A DNA stretch of 35,001 nucleotides from an uncultured Bacilli bacterium. GTDB lineage: Bacteria; Bacillota_I; Bacilli_A; RF39; UBA660. A model generated the notes under the pieces. The model saw nothing but the letters and a program-made list of their open reading frames with translations, ran no database searches and was not told where the DNA came from. The first letter of the stretch is position 1, and each line of letters opens with the position of its first letter. Location of the stretch: positions 1-35,001 of the forward strand of contig CANQID010000011.1 in the NCBI GenBank assembly GCA_947623925.1, read 5' to 3'. Positions 1 through 8,209 of this stretch are shown piece after piece. Position numbers and translations under genes: made by a program.

Positions 1-113
1 CCTTCTGACCTGTTATTATACTCCTATCATCAAAAAATACATAATAACCTGGGGTCACTATGTATTGTATAAAATTAAAGTAATAGTTAAATATAGTTAT
101 ATTATTAAATGTA

Positions 114-142
114 TTGACAATTATGAAAAAATATAATAAAAT
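114..142 (+). promoter_or_regulatory. SigA-type promoter for the tandem HTH genes
   Basis: TTGACA at 114-119 and TAAAAT at 137-142 are separated by 17 nt. Transcription should start near 149, giving a leader of about 17 nt before the strong site GAGGGGG (154-160) of the first HTH gene. Positions 1-113 hold no gene that I can support, only an 8-bp inverted repeat (about 13-20 with 42-49) without a T-tract. Confidence 0.7.
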
Positions 143-165
143 ACACGGCTAAAGAGGGGGTTGTT

Positions 166-525
166 ATGAAAAATTATGATAATTATGCCAAATTTTCAGA
201 CAAATTGATAAGTTCAATAATAAGATATTATTTAAATATGGAAGATGGTGTTATTGAACCAATGAGATTAACAGCAGAAAAATTAGGTTACAATGTGTCT
301 ACTATAAGAAAGTTTATTGATTCAATAGACAAAACTAAAGATGTAAATGACAATTATTCAAAGCTATACATATTAATTTTATCACATGTTGAGTTTTCAA
401 AATCACAAAAAGAAGGTTCTAATTATATGAATCAACAACAGTATTTTGCAGATGAAAAAAAGAAAAAAGCTAAGAGAATTGCTCTTTATTTATATGAAAA
501 ACAACAATCTAAAAAGAGAGGTTAA
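166..525 (+). CDS. Small helix-turn-helix protein, SpoIIID-like, first of a tandem pair
   Basis: This 119-residue basic protein has a predicted helix-turn-helix around residues 40-55 (AEKLGYNVSTIRKFIDSID). It ends in a lysine-rich tail. The layout of an N-terminal helix, a DNA-reading helix of the form STIRKFI, and a basic C-terminus recalls the sporulation regulator SpoIIID (STVHKDL). The match is weak and SpoIIID is shorter, at about 90 residues. The downstream neighbour is a clear paralogue sharing the block from GY.xSTIR to the Asp-Lys region. The gene has its own promoter and a strong ribosome site. Presumably it is a cytosolic DNA-binding regulator; its targets are unknown. A phage-type or generic HTH regulator is the alternative. 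Confidence 0.7.
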   Translation: MKNYDNYAKFSDKLISSIIRYYLNMEDGVIEPMRLTAEKLGYNVSTIRKFIDSIDKTKDVNDNYSKLYILILSHVEFSKSQKEGSNYMNQQQYFADEKKKKAKRIALYLYEKQQSKKRG

Positions 526-526
526 T

Positions 527-871
527 ATGAGAAAAAGTTATGAGTTTGATCAATTAACATCAGTTAGAACTGCAAAACTTATATGTAATTATTATTTGTA
601 TAGACAAAATTATGAAAAAGAAACTATATCAGAAATTGCAAATAGACTTGGATATAGCGAATCTACAATTAGAAGATTTATAAATTCCATAGACACAAGT
701 AAAAATATTAATGGAGAATTTTCCGATTTATATAAATCTATATTATTATATACAAAATTTAGAACGAATAGTGTACATTATACAGATCAACGGGAACTAG
801 AATCAAAAGTTAAATATGAAAAAGTTAAGAAGTTGGTTCGTTCAATATATTATGAAAGAAAAGAAAAATAA
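527..871 (+). CDS. Small helix-turn-helix protein, SpoIIID-like, second of a tandem pair
   Basis: This 114-residue paralogue of the preceding gene starts one base after its stop codon. I chose the ATG at 527 because AAGAGAGG lies just before it and the paralogy begins there; the upstream ATG at 446 lies inside the first gene. The HTH reads IANRLGYSESTIRRFINSID around residues 42-61. The C-terminus (KVKYEKVKKLV) resembles the TKxKY-type basic tail of SpoIIID. The one-base gap implies translational coupling, so both proteins are probably made together, perhaps as partners. The pairing looks like a tandem duplication. Its regulatory target cannot be read from the sequence. Confidence 0.72.
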   Translation: MRKSYEFDQLTSVRTAKLICNYYLYRQNYEKETISEIANRLGYSESTIRRFINSIDTSKNINGEFSDLYKSILLYTKFRTNSVHYTDQRELESKVKYEKVKKLVRSIYYERKEK

Positions 872-882
872 TTTCTTTTTTT
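860..882 (+). terminator. Intrinsic terminator after the HTH pair
   Basis: AAAGAAA (860-866) pairs with TTTCTTT (872-878) around a 5-nt loop and is followed by a T-run. The TAA stop codon (869-871) lies in the loop. The stem is A/T-rich, so strength is uncertain. Confidence 0.5.
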
Positions 883-916
883 TATTTTAAATTGTATAAT
901 GTAAGTGGTGATTTAT

Positions 917-2005
917 GTGATAAAATCAATATATATTCATATACCTTTTTGCAACAATATTTGTACATATTGTGATTTTTGTAAAATGTATTATAACAAA
1001 AATTGGGTAGATAATTATTTAAAAGAATTAGAAAAAGAAATACATATAAATTATAAAAATGAAATAGTTAATACATTATATATAGGTGGTGGGACACCTA
1101 GTTGTCTAAATTTAGAACAACTACAAAAATTATTTAATATTATAAGAAAAATAAGAAAAAGTAAAAATATAGAATTTACCTTTGAATGTAATATAGAAGA
1201 TTTAGAAGAAGAAAAATTAAAATTTTTATTTAATAATGGTGTAAATAGATTAAGTATAGGTATTCAAACATTTAATGAAAAATATTTAAAATTTTTAGGT
1301 AGAAAATATAAAAAGAAAAACATAATAAAAAATATTTCTCTAGCTAAAAAAATTGGATTTAAAAATATAAATGTTGATTTAATATATGCAATTTATAGTC
1401 AAACAATAAAAGATGTAGAAAAAGATATAGAAAATATAATAAAATTAAATATAAATCATGTATCTACTTATTCATTAATTATAGAAGAAAATACAAAAAT
1501 ATATATAGATGGAATAAAAAACATAGATGAAGATATCGATTATGAAATGTATAAACTTATAAATAAAAAATTGAAACAAAATGGTTTTATACATTATGAA
1601 ATAAGTAATTATTGTAAAAAAGGATATGAATCTAAACATAATTTAAACTATTGGAATAATAATGAATATTATGGATTTGGACTTGGCGCAAGTGGATATG
1701 TTAATAATATTAGATATGAAAATACAAGAAATTTAAACAAATATTTATCTAGTAATTATGTATATTGTAAAAATGAAGTATCATATAAAGAAAAGATGGA
1801 AAATGAATTTATACTAGGTTTTAGAAAAATAAAAGGAATTAATAAAAAAGAGTTTAATAATAAATATACAAATATTAAAGATATAAAACAAGTTAAAGAA
1901 TTATTAGAAAGTAAGCAATTACTTGAAAATAAAAATAGCATATACATAAATCCAAAATATTTATATACACAAAATCAAATACTTGTTAATTTCATTGATA
2001 CTTAA
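917..2005 (+). CDS. hemW: Radical SAM protein HemW (HemN-like, haem chaperone family)
   Basis: The start is set at GTG 917, which gives the family-typical N-terminus MIKSIYIHIPFC and has GTGGTGA at 905-911; an in-frame GTG at 905 overlaps that site. The product has 362 residues. Cys12, Cys16 and Cys19 form the CxxxCxxC cluster motif that binds the [4Fe-4S] cluster, and YIGGGTPS near residue 59 is the SAM-binding Gly motif. NVDLIYAIYSQT replaces the usual DLIYGLPGQT, a slightly divergent form. HemW proteins are radical SAM enzymes related to coproporphyrinogen III dehydrogenase and are thought to deliver haem. No haem biosynthesis genes are in the window. Activity as a true oxidase is unlikely but cannot be excluded. 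Confidence 0.85.
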   Translation: MIKSIYIHIPFCNNICTYCDFCKMYYNKNWVDNYLKELEKEIHINYKNEIVNTLYIGGGTPSCLNLEQLQKLFNIIRKIRKSKNIEFTFECNIEDLEEEKLKFLFNNGVNRLSIGIQTFNEKYLKFLGRKYKKKNIIKNISLAKKIGFKNINVDLIYAIYSQTIKDVEKDIENIIKLNINHVSTYSLIIEENTKIYIDGIKNIDEDIDYEMYKLINKKLKQNGFIHYEISNYCKKGYESKHNLNYWNNNEYYGFGLGASGYVNNIRYENTRNLNKYLSSNYVYCKNEVSYKEKMENEFILGFRKIKGINKKEFNNKYTNIKDIKQVKELLESKQLLENKNSIYINPKYLYTQNQILVNFIDT

Positions 2006-2023
2006 GTATAAATGTGTTAAAAT
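1995..2023 (+). promoter_or_regulatory. Extended -10 promoter overlapping the hemW stop
   Basis: TTGATA (1995-2000), a 17-nt spacer, and TGT-TAAAAT (2015-2023). The -35 box ends just before the hemW stop codon. The start should fall at about 2029-2030, at the first base of the TAGGTGG ribosome site (2029-2034). The leader would be only about 10 nt. Confidence 0.65.
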
Positions 2024-2038
2024 GAAATAGGTGGTAGT

Positions 2039-2620
2039 ATGAATAAACAAGATGTATTTAAAAGAGAATTTAGTTATATATTAAATTCAAAATATTTAGA
2101 AAATGCTAAAAAATTAGTAGAAATGTTACCAGATTATTTTTTTGAAGTACCTGCTAGTTCAACAGGAAAATATCATCCTAAGTTTTCATTAGGAACAGGA
2201 GGATTAGTAAGACATACTAAAGTAGCTGTAAGAATTGCCTATGAACTTTTAAATAATGAATCTATAGGTAATGTTTTTACTAACGATGAAAAAGATTTAA
2301 TGTTAATTGCTTTAATACTTCATGATGGGTGTAAATCAGGACTTGTTAAAACAGAATATACAGTTGCTAATCATCCGCTAATAGTTTCAAAATTAATAAA
2401 AGACAATAAAGATAAATTAACTCTTACAGAAGGTGAACTTGAATTTCTATGCTCCTGTATAGAAACACATATGGGACCTTGGACAAAAGATTATAAAGGT
2501 AATGCTATTTTACAAGCACCTAAAAATAAATATCAAAAATTTGTTCATATGTGTGATTTTTTATCTTCAAAAAAGTTTCTTGATGTAAAATTTTTAAATA
2601 ATGAAATATCAGAAGAATAG
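2039..2620 (+). CDS. HD-domain metal-dependent phosphohydrolase
   Basis: This 193-residue protein has the HD-superfamily metal ligands in order: an early His in GLVRHT (about residue 60), the His-Asp pair in LILHDGCKSG (about 95-104), a His in VANHP, and a C-terminal H-x-x-x-Asp region in QKFVHMCDFL. HD proteins hydrolyse phosphate esters, often of nucleotides or RNA. It sits 12 bp upstream of thymidylate kinase with only a ribosome site between, so a nucleotide-metabolism role is plausible. The substrate is inferred, not shown. A compact single-domain HD protein of this size could also act on RNA ends or nucleoside phosphates. Confidence 0.75.
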   Translation: MNKQDVFKREFSYILNSKYLENAKKLVEMLPDYFFEVPASSTGKYHPKFSLGTGGLVRHTKVAVRIAYELLNNESIGNVFTNDEKDLMLIALILHDGCKSGLVKTEYTVANHPLIVSKLIKDNKDKLTLTEGELEFLCSCIETHMGPWTKDYKGNAILQAPKNKYQKFVHMCDFLSSKKFLDVKFLNNEISEE

Positions 2621-2632
2621 GAGGGATTAATT

Positions 2633-3337
2633 ATGAAAGCAAAAATAATATTAATAGAAGGTGTTGATTGTTCTGGAAAAGAAACACAATCAAAATTAAT
2701 CGTTAAAAAATTAAATGAAAAAGGAATTAAATGTGAATATTTTTCATTTCCTAATTATGATTCTCCAACAGGTAAAATAATAGGTGGACCATTTTTAGGT
2801 AAACAATATATTTCAAAATCTTATTTTGAAGAAGGAAGTATAAATGTGGATCCTAAAGTGGCATCTCTTTATTATGCCGCAGATAGACTATATAATATAA
2901 ACAAAATAAATGATTTGCTAGATGATGGTATTAATGTTATATTAGATAGATATATATATTCAAATATGGCATTTCAATGTTCTAAAATAAATGAAGAAAA
3001 AGGAAGAAAAGAAATGTACAAGTGGATAGAGCAACTTGAATTTGAATTTTTAAAACTTCCGAAACCTGATATAACATTGTTTTTACATTTGCCTGTAGAT
3101 GTAAGTTTAGAATTACTTAAAAAAAGAGGAGAAGAAGCAGATGGAAATGAATCAAGTAAAGAATATTTAAGTAAATCTGAAAAGTCGTATTTAGAACTTT
3201 GTGATCTATATAGTTTTATAAAAGTTGAATGTTTTAAAAACGGAAATTTAAGAGATATACAAGATATAAATGAAGAACTATTAAATATAATACAAAGTAC
3301 ATTAACTAAAAAAAAATTAATAAAGAAAATTAAATAA
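2633..3337 (+). CDS. tmk: Thymidylate kinase (dTMP kinase)
   Basis: This 234-residue kinase phosphorylates dTMP to dTDP with ATP. The P-loop GVDCSGKETQ lies at residues 10-19, the DRY motif (LDRYIYSNMAFQ) near residue 102 and a basic lid segment KKRGEEADG near residue 160. The N-terminal block PNYDSPTGKIIGGPFLG is a longer insert than in Escherichia coli Tmk and fits the Tmk subfamily with GxDxxGKxTQ loops. The ribosome site GGAGGG lies directly after the HD gene's stop, so the two genes are likely cotranscribed. The lysine-rich C-terminus is unremarkable. A different nucleoside monophosphate kinase is possible, but the DRY motif favours dTMP. Confidence 0.87.
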   Translation: MKAKIILIEGVDCSGKETQSKLIVKKLNEKGIKCEYFSFPNYDSPTGKIIGGPFLGKQYISKSYFEEGSINVDPKVASLYYAADRLYNINKINDLLDDGINVILDRYIYSNMAFQCSKINEEKGRKEMYKWIEQLEFEFLKLPKPDITLFLHLPVDVSLELLKKRGEEADGNESSKEYLSKSEKSYLELCDLYSFIKVECFKNGNLRDIQDINEELLNIIQSTLTKKKLIKKIK

Positions 3338-3358
3338 CATAGAAAGGTGGCCTAAGTA

Positions 3359-4669
3359 ATGAAAGGAATATTATATATTGATTCAATGAATGGCAAATTA
3401 CAATGCTTAGCGCGTTATAGTAATGGTGGTATAACAATTACAAGTAATGATGAAGAAATAGAAGAAGAAATATCTAAAATTATTCCTGATAAAGTAGTAA
3501 AATGGAAAATAGATAAAAATGATGAAATATCTATAAGATTTCCTCATCATATAATAGTTTTAGAAGATATAAATTTATTAAAACATAAGTCTTTATCTAA
3601 ATTAAAGTATGAATTATATAAAAAGTTAGCAGAATATAAAATAAAATATTTAATGAATAGTGGTATTAAATTGGTAAGAGATATTCCTGAAAAAGTAAAA
3701 GGTATTCCTAAAAAAGTTAAAGTTGTTATAGTAGTTTCCGCAGCATCAGTTACTGCTTTAGCATCTGCATCTGCAATGTTAAATTCTTCTGACTTACCTG
3801 AAATGGATAAACCTACACTAACTTATGATGAATTTGATATAAAAAATGAAAAACCTAACTATAATCATATAAGTATAAAGACTGAGTTTAATGAAATAGA
3901 AAATGTTCCTGTAAAAACTGAACAAACTACTACAAGTACCACCACTTTACCTGTTTCCTCTACGGTAACTAAAGAAGAAAAACCGCAAGAAATAAGTAAA
4001 AGCCCACAAGAGATAGTTAGAGATAATATAGTAAGAGAGTATGCAGATATGTATTTTATTGATTATAAAACCGCAAAAAATTTAATTAGTGAAAATTCAA
4101 ATAATATTGATGACAAATCATTTGAATTAGATGTAATAAAAATATTAAGAGATTATCATAATAATGATGATACAATAGATAAAACTCCTATTATTTCACA
4201 ATTATCAGAAACTGAAAAAGAAAGAATAATACTACATTTTGCTAATGTATATGGGATTTACGATGAAGATGAATTGGCTATGTTATTAGCTGCCCATAGA
4301 GTAGAAACAGGTCACGGGACATCAGATGTTTATTTAAACTACAATAATTTTGGTGGTGTTATGGTAGATGGAGAATATTTAAAGTATAAAACTGTAGAAA
4401 TAGGAGCAGAATCATTTGTACGTAATTTTCAAATAATAATGAATAATACTATAGAACATATAAAAAACGGTGATGAAGGATATGATCCAAATATAAGTCT
4501 TGCTCATAATATGGACCGTGAGTATTGTGGTGAAACATATGAAAATGGAGAGCCAACGTGGGGTGATTTGGTTGATGAATTATCTGTTTATGCAAAAGAA
4601 GATGTAAAAGATTTTTGTGAATATGATTCTTCAATATTTGATGAAGAAACGACTTCTAAACATAGATAA
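3359..4669 (+). CDS. Membrane-anchored protein with lysozyme-like (glucosaminidase-type) C-terminal domain
   Basis: This 436-residue protein has an N-terminal cytosolic domain (1-118), one membrane segment (about 121-141, rich in Val, Ala and Ser), a Thr/Ser-rich linker (about 187-206) and a C-terminal domain (about 280-425). The C-terminal motif RVETGHGTS (314-322) followed by YNNFGGV resembles the catalytic-Glu block of lysozyme-fold glucosaminidases (xxESGWGxS...NLFGI), with Glu316 as the candidate catalytic residue. The topology places this domain outside the cell, where it could cut peptidoglycan. It follows tmk by 21 bp with the site AAGGTGG, so it may be in the same operon. I do not recognise the N-terminal domain. 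A lytic transglycosylase is the alternative. Confidence 0.6.
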   Translation: MKGILYIDSMNGKLQCLARYSNGGITITSNDEEIEEEISKIIPDKVVKWKIDKNDEISIRFPHHIIVLEDINLLKHKSLSKLKYELYKKLAEYKIKYLMNSGIKLVRDIPEKVKGIPKKVKVVIVVSAASVTALASASAMLNSSDLPEMDKPTLTYDEFDIKNEKPNYNHISIKTEFNEIENVPVKTEQTTTSTTTLPVSSTVTKEEKPQEISKSPQEIVRDNIVREYADMYFIDYKTAKNLISENSNNIDDKSFELDVIKILRDYHNNDDTIDKTPIISQLSETEKERIILHFANVYGIYDEDELAMLLAAHRVETGHGTSDVYLNYNNFGGVMVDGEYLKYKTVEIGAESFVRNFQIIMNNTIEHIKNGDEGYDPNISLAHNMDREYCGETYENGEPTWGDLVDELSVYAKEDVKDFCEYDSSIFDEETTSKHR

Positions 4670-4688
4670 AACTATATTAAATCATATT

Positions 4689-4717
4689 TTGACAATATAT
4701 TAATAAAATGTTATAAT
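4689..4717 (+). promoter_or_regulatory. Consensus SigA promoter for ysxC
   Basis: TTGACA (4689-4694), 17 nt, TATAAT (4712-4717), with the extended TGT before the -10 box. The predicted start (about 4724) lies inside the GAGGTGA ribosome site (4722-4728), so the leader would be about 11 nt. Confidence 0.8.
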
Positions 4718-4734
4718 TGTCGAGGTGATTGCTT

Positions 4735-5316
4735 ATGAAGATTAACAGTGTTGAATTAACAGTAAGTGCTGTTAGAAGAAGCCAATATCCTACAGATAAC
4801 AAACCAGAATTTTTACTTATAGGAAGATCAAATGTAGGAAAAAGTAGCTTTATTAATACAATTATTGGTAGAAAAAATTATGCTAGAACTTCTGCAACTC
4901 CAGGTAAAACTCAAACAATAAATTTTTATTTAGTAAATGATGAATTTTATTTAGTTGATGCTCCTGGATATGGTTATGCAGCACTAAATAAAACAAAACA
5001 AAAGAAATTCGGACTTATGGTAGAAGACTACTTAACAAATAGAAAAAATTTAAAAAATGTATTTATGTTAATAGATTTTAGACATAGACCAACAAATGAT
5101 GATTTGATGATGTATAACTATTTAAAATATTATCAATTACCTGTTACAATTGTAGCAACAAAAGTAGATAAAGTTGGAGTTACATTACAACAAAAACAAA
5201 GAAGTACAATAATGGAAGATTTAGATTTAGTAGTCGGTGACGACTTTGTAATGTTTTCAAATGTAACAAAAGCAGGTAAAAATGAAATAAGAGAAAAAAT
5301 TGAAAGAACTATTTAA
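4735..5316 (+). CDS. ysxC: Ribosome biogenesis GTPase YsxC/EngB
   Basis: This 193-residue TRAFAC-class GTPase acts in assembly of the large ribosomal subunit. GTPase motifs are in order: G1 GRSNVGKSS, the switch-I threonine in TSATPGKTQT, G3 DAPGYG, G4 TKVDK. The start is ATG 4735, with GAGGTGA 7 bp upstream; the in-frame TTG at 4729 overlaps that site. It has its own strong promoter. Together with der, 0.5 kb downstream, it makes a ribosome-assembly GTPase cluster. Confidence 0.93.
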   Translation: MKINSVELTVSAVRRSQYPTDNKPEFLLIGRSNVGKSSFINTIIGRKNYARTSATPGKTQTINFYLVNDEFYLVDAPGYGYAALNKTKQKKFGLMVEDYLTNRKNLKNVFMLIDFRHRPTNDDLMMYNYLKYYQLPVTIVATKVDKVGVTLQQKQRSTIMEDLDLVVGDDFVMFSNVTKAGKNEIREKIERTI

Positions 5317-5346
5317 TTGTACATTATACTAACAAATTCATACAAT
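5317..5346 (+). promoter_or_regulatory. Promoter with TACAAT -10 box
   Basis: TTGTAC (5317-5322), 18 nt, TACAAT (5341-5346). The start near 5352 coincides with the TAGGTGG site (5351-5357) of the next gene, another very short leader. The match is weaker than that of ysxC. Confidence 0.5.
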
Positions 5347-5362
5347 ACTTTAGGTGGTACAA

Positions 5363-5839
5363 GTGAAGGTTAGTATTGAAGATGAAAACAATTTTATAGT
5401 TTTTTTAAATAATAAAGATTTTGATTTTGAAGATAAAGAGTATTTAGAAAATTATTTTAGACAATTATTTAATATAATAAAATCTAGATATAAATTAGAA
5501 GTAAATGGTTTTTATAACATAGTAGTATATAAAGATAAACTTTATGGTATTATTTTATCAATGAAAAAAGAAAGCATAGAATATTTTGATTATTTTGATA
5601 ATCAAGTCGAAATGAGAATTGCTATATCACCATATGATAAATTTATATATAAGGTAGAAAATAATGATTTGAATTTTCCAATGGATAACTGTAATGTGTT
5701 TTTATATTTAGGAAATATATATTTAATACCAAATAACGATATAAAAAGTGTTGAATTTGGTGAAATACTAGAGTATACTACTGTCGTATATGGAGAAGAA
5801 GCAGATAAAATAATAAAATTTTCAAAAAAAATGAGGTGA
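5363..5839 (+). CDS. Conserved-looking protein of unknown function upstream of der
   Basis: This acidic 158-residue protein is not a family I recognise. The start is GTG 5363, preceded by TAGGTGG at the right distance; the in-frame GTG at 5354 lies inside that site. It has no signal peptide and no membrane segment, and the sequence alternates hydrophobic and acidic stretches, suggesting a mixed alpha/beta cytosolic fold. Its TGA stop (5837-5839) is embedded in the AGGTGA ribosome site of der, so the two are translationally coupled. The pairing suggests a role near ribosome assembly or growth control, but that is context only. Confidence 0.65.
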   Translation: MKVSIEDENNFIVFLNNKDFDFEDKEYLENYFRQLFNIIKSRYKLEVNGFYNIVVYKDKLYGIILSMKKESIEYFDYFDNQVEMRIAISPYDKFIYKVENNDLNFPMDNCNVFLYLGNIYLIPNNDIKSVEFGEILEYTTVVYGEEADKIIKFSKKMR

Positions 5840-5843
5840 TAAA

Positions 5844-7160
5844 ATGAAGAAACCCGTTGTTGCGCTCGTTGGAAGACCAAATGTAGGAAAATCTACATTA
5901 TTTAATAGATTAGTAGGTAGAAAAGTATCTATTATAGAAGATACTCCAGGTATAACTAGGGATAGAATTTATGGTGATGTTGAATATAAAAATTATAAAT
6001 TTCATTTAATTGATACAGGTGGAATAGATATAAGTAATATATCTTTTAATGAAGAAATAAAAATTCAAGCAGAACTTGCTATAAATGAAGCAGATGTAGT
6101 TATATTTGTAGTTGATGCAAAAGAAGGAATTACTACAAATGACAGAGTAGTAAAAGAAATGTTAAAAAAATCAAATAAAAAAATAATAGTCGCTATAAAT
6201 AAAATAGATAGTAAATTATCTAAAGATAACATATATGATTTTTATGAATTAGGATTTGACGAATATATAAATATAAGTAGTGAACAAGATATGGGTATAT
6301 ATGATTTGTTAGATTCAATAACATCAGATTTTCATGAGGTAGAAGAAGAAAAAGATGATACTATAAAATTTAGTGTAATAGGAAGACCAAATGTAGGAAA
6401 AAGTAGTTTAGTAAATGCATTGTTAAACGAAGAAAGAGTGATCGTATCAGATATTAGTGGAACTACTAGAGATGCAATAGATACACAATTAATTTATCAT
6501 GGACAAAAATTTACTGTTATAGATACAGCAGGTATGAGAAAAAAAGGTAAAATATATGAGAATGTTGAAAAATATAGTTTACTTAGATCACTAAAAGCAA
6601 TAGATAGATCTGATGTATGTGTACTTGTAATAAATGCAGAAGAAGGAATAATTGAACACGATAAACATATTGCATCTTATGCTATCGAAGCAGGAAAACC
6701 AATAATAATAGTTGTAAATAAATGGGATTTAATAGAAAATAAAGATGTCGAAATGAAAGAATTTACAAAAAAAATAAGAAATAACTTTCAATTTATTCCA
6801 TATGCTCCAATTGTATTTTTATCCGCACTTACTAAAAGAAGAATACATACATTGATTCCAGAAATAGTAAAAGCATACTCTAATAGTAGAAGACAAATAA
6901 AAACTAGTGTTATAAATGATGTTATAATGGATGCGTATACTCTTAATATACCTCCTTCATATAAAGGTAAAAGATTGAAAATATATTTTACATCACAAGT
7001 TGGAATTTGCCCTCCTACATTTAATATACAAGTAAATAATAAAGGATTAGTTCATTTTTCATATGAAAGATATTTAGAAAATAAAATAAGAGAATCTTTT
7101 GACTTTGAGGGTACTCCAATTGTAATACAATTCAAAAATAAAGGTGAAGAAAAATTATAA
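5844..7160 (+). CDS. der: Double-domain ribosome assembly GTPase Der (EngA)
   Basis: This 438-residue protein has the two tandem GTPase domains and C-terminal KH-like domain unique to Der. Domain 1: GRPNVGKST (10-18), DTGGID, NKID. Domain 2: GRPNVGKSS near residue 180, DTAGMR, NKWD. The C-terminus (about 350-438) carries a conserved PPSYKGKRLKIYF block. Der binds the 50S subunit and is essential in most bacteria. Length matches the Bacillus protein. In Bacillus subtilis der lies just upstream of the gpsA-spoIVA region; here gpsA is missing and spoVIF follows instead. Confidence 0.96.
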   Translation: MKKPVVALVGRPNVGKSTLFNRLVGRKVSIIEDTPGITRDRIYGDVEYKNYKFHLIDTGGIDISNISFNEEIKIQAELAINEADVVIFVVDAKEGITTNDRVVKEMLKKSNKKIIVAINKIDSKLSKDNIYDFYELGFDEYINISSEQDMGIYDLLDSITSDFHEVEEEKDDTIKFSVIGRPNVGKSSLVNALLNEERVIVSDISGTTRDAIDTQLIYHGQKFTVIDTAGMRKKGKIYENVEKYSLLRSLKAIDRSDVCVLVINAEEGIIEHDKHIASYAIEAGKPIIIVVNKWDLIENKDVEMKEFTKKIRNNFQFIPYAPIVFLSALTKRRIHTLIPEIVKAYSNSRRQIKTSVINDVIMDAYTLNIPPSYKGKRLKIYFTSQVGICPPTFNIQVNNKGLVHFSYERYLENKIRESFDFEGTPIVIQFKNKGEEKL

Positions 7161-7217
7161 TATTTAAACTTTAACACTCTATTTAAAATATCATACTATA
7201 TTTTAGGAGGAGTGAAT

Positions 7218-7460
7218 ATGAATTTTTCTGACAATTTTTTTAAAAAAATAGAGAAAAAAACAAATGTAAATAAACAAACTATATTAGATCTTGCTACAAA
7301 ATTACAACAAAATGATTTAAAAAATGAAAACACTTTAAGAGAAGTTATACAGGAACTAAGTAAAATGACAGGTAAAGATATTTCAAAAGAAAAAGAAGAT
7401 AAAATAATAAATGCTGTTGTAAATGATAATGTACCAAAAGATATAGACAAAATGTTTTAA
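7218..7460 (+). CDS. spoVIF: Stage VI sporulation protein F (SpoVIF) family
   Basis: This 80-residue protein matches the SpoVIF pattern: NFFKKIEKKTNVNKQTI at the N-terminus, then L..KLQ.NDLKNE.TLREVI and a SKEKEDKIINAVV block. In Bacillus the family is a small coat-associated protein needed for late spore-coat assembly. The start is ATG 7218 with AGGAGG at 7205-7210; the in-frame GTG at 7212 overlaps the spacer. It lies between der and spoIVA, consistent with a sporulation neighbourhood. I judged similarity from memory of the family, not from a search. Confidence 0.75.
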   Translation: MNFSDNFFKKIEKKTNVNKQTILDLATKLQQNDLKNENTLREVIQELSKMTGKDISKEKEDKIINAVVNDNVPKDIDKMF

Positions 7461-7488
7461 CAAATATGTGTAAACTTTTATAAATGAG

Positions 7489-7518
7489 TTGTTTCAAAAT
7501 AAAATAATGTGTTAAAAT
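7489..7518 (+). promoter_or_regulatory. Extended -10 promoter
   Basis: TTGTTT (7489-7494), 18 nt, and TGT-TAAAAT (7510-7518). The start near 7525 falls at the AGGTGG site (7526-7531) of the next gene. Confidence 0.5.
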
Positions 7519-7536
7519 TAATAATAGGTGGTACAC

Positions 7537-8106
7537 ATGGCACAGGTAGAGGCTTTTTTTCAGTTTTTAGATAATATAAATAGTATTATAGATATTAATT
7601 TAAATAAATCTTTAGAAAAAAATAGTGTTAATTTAGAAGTTGAAATATTAAATTATGTACAACAAAATTGTTCTTCATTGGTTGTTAATAAAGGACCAAT
7701 GTTGGAAATTATAAATAATTCATATAAGCCTGGTACTGATAAATATAAAGATTCGATGAAATTTAAAGTTGCAGATATTAAATATAACTTAAGTTCAGAA
7801 GATATAGATTTAGATAAAAACTTAAAAGAAGAAATAAGAAAATTAAATATTTTATTTAACTCAATAAGTTTAGGAAGTAATATAAATTATTTAGATTGTA
7901 TAAAAAATACACTTGGTAATATAATGAAATATTTAATAGAAAAAAGTAATGGTTCAATCTCATTTGCAAGAAAATCAATGCAAATAAGAAATGACATTGA
8001 AATCATCATAGGTAAATATTTTAAGTTTACTATGAATGATTATGGTGAAGGTTTAAAAGATAGTCTTTTAAAAAGATTTAATAAAGAAAAACAAATAAAT
8101 TTATAG
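7537..8106 (+). CDS. Unknown protein between spoVIF and spoIVA
   Basis: This 189-residue protein is not one I recognise. The start is ATG 7537, 5 bp after AGGTGG. The sequence is mostly helical, with no signal peptide, membrane segment or catalytic motif visible; a Cys in QQNCSS and one in DCIKN are isolated. Position between spoVIF and spoIVA, both spore-coat genes, makes a sporulation role possible, but its promoter looks vegetative (extended -10, SigA-like). A good terminator follows immediately, so it is probably monocistronic. Confidence 0.6.
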   Translation: MAQVEAFFQFLDNINSIIDINLNKSLEKNSVNLEVEILNYVQQNCSSLVVNKGPMLEIINNSYKPGTDKYKDSMKFKVADIKYNLSSEDIDLDKNLKEEIRKLNILFNSISLGSNINYLDCIKNTLGNIMKYLIEKSNGSISFARKSMQIRNDIEIIIGKYFKFTMNDYGEGLKDSLLKRFNKEKQINL

Positions 8107-8107
8107 G

Positions 8108-8151
8108 GAATGTTAAAAATTTAATTATTTATTTTTATAACATTCTTTTTT
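8108..8151 (+). terminator. Intrinsic terminator before spoIVA
   Basis: GAATGTTA (8108-8115) pairs perfectly with TAACATTC (8138-8145), extended by AAAA/TTTT inside, and is followed by six T. It begins two bases after the stop codon of the unknown gene. Confidence 0.85.
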
Positions 8152-8209
8152 GTTCTAATAAAAAAAATAGTAACATATATTTTAATGAATTATGGAAAGT
8201 AGGGAATAT

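Noticed and set aside
1-60. 3' end of an upstream gene
   Set aside because: No open frame with recognisable residues reaches into this edge on either strand; too short to judge.
5837-5839. Mycoplasma-type code with TGA as tryptophan
   Set aside because: TGA ends the genes at 5363-5839 and 13890-14522, and Trp is coded by TGG throughout.
8152-8209. SigE promoter of spoIVA
   Set aside because: CATATATT near 8174 recalls the -10 element, but no matching -35 element is found at the right distance.
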